NCBI GenBank assembly: GCA_002077065.1
Contig: NAJO01000093.1
Location: forward strand, 1 to 56,306
DNA length: 56,306 nucleotides
Direction: 5' to 3'
From: Cryoendolithus antarcticus
Lineage: Eukaryota > Ascomycota > Dothideomycetes > Cladosporiales > Cladosporiaceae
Shown here: positions 53,846 to 56,306 of the stretch, one piece after another
Layout: every line of letters starts with the position of its first letter
Position numbering within the stretch: position 1 is the stretch's first letter
Made by a program: the position numbers and the translations under genes
Notes under the pieces: model-generated
Seen by the model: the letters and a program-made list of their open reading frames with translations, nothing else
The model's database searches: none
Told to the model about the DNA's origin: nothing

Positions 53846-55838
53846 ATGTCTACCTTTCGTCACGCTCGGCTTGCGAACAGGCGTTCCATAAGACTGCTGC
53901 GTCTCCTGCCGGCCGCGTCACAGGGCGACGAACTCCGACTCCATCTCTCGGAGGTCTCTCTCGAACATCTCGAGGCTAGCGATCATACGTATGAAGCGCT
54001 AAGCTATGTTTGGGGCGCCATTGCTGGCACCGAAATCGTAGAGTGCAATGGACGACAACTGCTTGTCACCCCCAATTGTCGAGCGGCTCTGCGACGGCTC
54101 CGCCTAGGTGATCGTGATCGCATTCTGTGGGTAGATGCGATCTGTATAAATCAAGCGCAAGACGAAGTGGGCCGGGACGAGAGAAATATTCAAGTACCGC
54201 TAATGGGAGAGATATATGCGAAGGCTCGAAATACGATTTGCTGGCTGGGCGAAGGTACTAGCTTCACTGCGGATGTATTCCAGCATCTGTGCAATATTGG
54301 CCAATGTCCATCCCACCGCGGGAACCAGAAGCTAAATCGGTACGAAGGTAAGTCCACCGAAGAAGCCATTGTCACAACAGAGCGATGACCCTGTGGGCCT
54401 AGCTGAACTGCATCGCGACGGGCGCCTTTCTCCAGAGGGTTCGTGCTTGGATCACATCTTTGGACATGAGTGGCATAGGCGCATCTGGACAGTGCAAGAG
54501 GTTGCATTCTCGAATGAGTGCGAGGTCATGTGCGGATCAGGTACTATGCCCTGGCAGGAGTACTTCGCTGCGGCGAAGTTCTTGATCTTCGATCAATTCG
54601 ATGAGCTACTCGATCATGACACGAACAAGGGCATGGTCGGGATTGACATGCGCAATACTTTGAGGAAGTACATCGCTGGCGAGGCGATATCTGATTCGGA
54701 GGATGAGGAAGATGGCGATGCTGAGGATCGCAAGATAGTCTTTTTGACATCTTGTCTAACAGACGTCAACCAGCTAGAGTCTAGGCATGCCGAAGATCGA
54801 GTATACGGCATGCACGCCTTGTACACAGCGCTAGGCATTGCGATGCCGGCCGTGGACTACAATCGACCACTTGCGCACATTTACGGAGATGCGACTGTGG
54901 CAATGATCCAATGGTCTCGAGGCCTGAGGATCCTGCGCGATGCGAGTTCAACGCACAGGCATCCGAGTTTACCTAGCTGGACACCAGACTGGAGCGACAA
55001 CCAGGCACGTTTGTATATGCCGGATCACAACGCTACGGATGCTTCGCGATTGGACGACAGCGACTTGGAGGCACTTCACACAGCTCAGGGCTATTTACGC
55101 GCACGAGGAAGACTGGTAGGCACCGTCAATGGTGCGGGTGTGATGGTCTTCCCGGTGACATCGAATCTTACGATCTTGTCAAGTACAGCACAGTATCGCA
55201 ATCTGTCGGATCCCGATTATCTACGGCTCACCATCGAGCGCATCGCCTTCCTTCGTGAGCTGTATCACGGGTTGCGTAACTTCTTGCAGACGCATAACGA
55301 CTCAAATCCTAGCGAGGGATTCTACGACTTGCTGTCTCTCGGTCAGTCGTCCGGTGTCTTCCAGGATCTGGACTTGTTCGATGAATGGACTGAGTTCATC
55401 ACGAGATCGCAAGCTGCCATCGAGCAGCTCGGTGCGCGGAGTCTGGCGCTTGAGTGGAAAGCCACTGACCCATCTGATCCAAACGAGTGGACTGACGAGA
55501 TCCTGGAGTGCACTACCATAGCCGCTGCGCTAGTGACACAGTGGGTCGATCGAGGTGGGGAGATGTTGGATCTCACACAAACGGTGATCACGAACTTCCA
55601 AGATCGAGCAGTCATCCAGGTTGACTGCGAGCAAAGTTTCCCTGTCACGGTCGGCACCACCTTCGCTCGAACTCGCGCAGGTGACAAGGTTGTCCTCCTA
55701 AAGGGTGCTAGCTGGCCCATCGTACTGCGCTCGTCCGGCATGTCGTGGGAGTTCGTCGGTCCAGCGTATGTCCTCGGCCTCATGAATGGCGAACAATGGC
55801 ACCGGGAGGCGGAACTTGATGACTTCGTCTTGCATTGA
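53846..55838 (+). CDS. Heterokaryon-incompatibility (HET) domain protein
   Basis: Exons 53846-54347 and 54403-55838 give 645 residues. The HET domain lies in the first third: YEALSYVWG (residues 49-57), LLVTPNCRAALRRLR, ILWVDAICINQ (93-103), RNIQVPLMGEIYAKA and CWLGEG (132-137), then RRIWTVQEVA after the intron. The intron (55 nt, gtaagt to CCTAG) is needed to restore frame across the domain. The C-terminal region resembles other ascomycete HET proteins (ESRHAEDRVYGMHAL, LPSWTPDWS) and ends in a small beta-rich domain (AGDKVVLLKGASWPIVLR). HET proteins act in non-self recognition and cell death in fungi, though many have unknown roles. This is the last gene before the telomere, about 360 bp from the repeat. 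Confidence 0.9.
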
Positions 55839-56197
55839 GACGCTAGGTATACACATAGACTGCGGTAGATGTTACTGTTCCTTCGACCGTGCTCGCTAGG
55901 CTACGTCTCAGTCCTGCCGGTATAATTCATGTCGACCCTAGTCGAGTACAATTTGTTCCGCGGTCGTCGGTCGACGTAGCGATGCCGACGTCTTAGCGGG
56001 GACCTCGGGGTATTCGCCTTCGCCTATTCGCCTTTGCTCCGTAATATAAAACCTACAAAACGGTTTCGGACGCTTCGAAGTAGCCCCGTTAACTCTATAT
56101 CGCGGTTTTTAGGAAGACCTCGTATTCTACCTAGCGCACTTTTCTAAAGACCCCGAGAATACGCGGTTTTTACGATTTCTCTCCTAGGAGCCTTCCC
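55839..56197. other. Telomere-adjacent spacer with RIP-type dinucleotide bias
   Basis: No gene is seen. From about 55971 the composition changes: by hand count TpA is about 20, ApT about 10, CpA plus TpG only 4, and ApC plus GpT about 24, while CpG stays frequent. That is the pattern left by repeat-induced point mutation acting on CpA. The source element is not recognisable. Confidence 0.6.
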
Positions 56198-56306
56198 TAG
56201 GGTTAGGGTTAGGGTTAGGGTTAGGGTTAGGGTTAGGGTTAGGGTTAGGGTTAGGGTTAGGGTTAGGGTTAGGGTTAGGGTTAGGGTTAGGGTTAGGGTT
56301 AGGGTT
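56198..56306 (+). repeat. Telomeric TTAGGG array
   Basis: About 17 perfect TTAGGG units run to the last base, entered from CCCTAGGG. The G-rich strand points outward, as at a right chromosome end. There are no variant units. Confidence 0.99.

Noticed and set aside
54348..54402. Frameshift in the HET gene suggesting a pseudogene
   Set aside because: A 55-nt intron with gtaagt donor and CCTAG acceptor restores the frame exactly and rebuilds the domain.

Overview
This is a fungal nuclear chromosome end. The window finishes in about 17 tandem TTAGGG repeats running outward on the + strand (56198-56306), the expected orientation for a right-hand telomere. The genes carry short spliceosomal introns (mostly 49-60 bp, GT-AG, one GC-AG), are dense and lie on both strands. 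Several families (Zn2Cys6 regulator, HET-domain protein, long NOT4, SMP-C2 protein, hydroxyacid-oxoacid transhydrogenase) point to a filamentous ascomycete (Pezizomycotina). Gene style suggests Dothideomycetes, but that is inference. I see no rRNA, tRNA, CRISPR or intact transposon.

Layout, left to right. A Zn2Cys6 transcription factor is cut by the left edge. Next come a secreted Thr/Ser-rich wall-type protein, a MYND zinc-finger protein and an orphan zinc-finger protein. RIC8 and RIF1 are divergently transcribed. A secreted type B carboxylesterase, an SMP-C2-C2 lipid-transfer-type protein, the sulfite reductase flavoprotein subunit (MET10 type), a CUE/Smr nuclease-like protein, a zinc alcohol dehydrogenase, a short-chain dehydrogenase and a small hydrophilic stress-type protein follow. 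Then a hexose-6-phosphate epimerase, a broken BTB-like pseudogene, a mitochondrial hydroxyacid-oxoacid transhydrogenase, a Yrb30-type RanGTP-binding protein, the MAK5 helicase, methylthioadenosine phosphorylase, a second short-chain dehydrogenase, the complex I 30 kDa subunit, NOT4 with a long 3' coding block that is probably its C-terminal half, and a STE20-type PAK kinase. A HET-domain gene is the last gene before the telomere.

Most genes are single-copy housekeeping functions (translation quality control, ribosome assembly, respiration, sulfur metabolism, signalling). They reach to within about 3.2 kb of the telomere, so the accessory subtelomeric zone is very short: one HET gene and about 220 bp of sequence with a strong RIP-type dinucleotide bias. 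I do not see a biosynthetic cluster or an obviously new multi-gene system. The most notable signals are the palindromic double MCB element in the RIC8/RIF1 promoter, the series of symmetric phase-1 exons in the wall protein, the pseudogene broken by a 46-bp tandem duplication, the competing splice choices at the NOT4 3' end, and the RIP-marked telomere junction.

Exon boundaries were worked out by hand from splice consensus and reading frame. They agree with codon arithmetic but no transcript data or database search was available.
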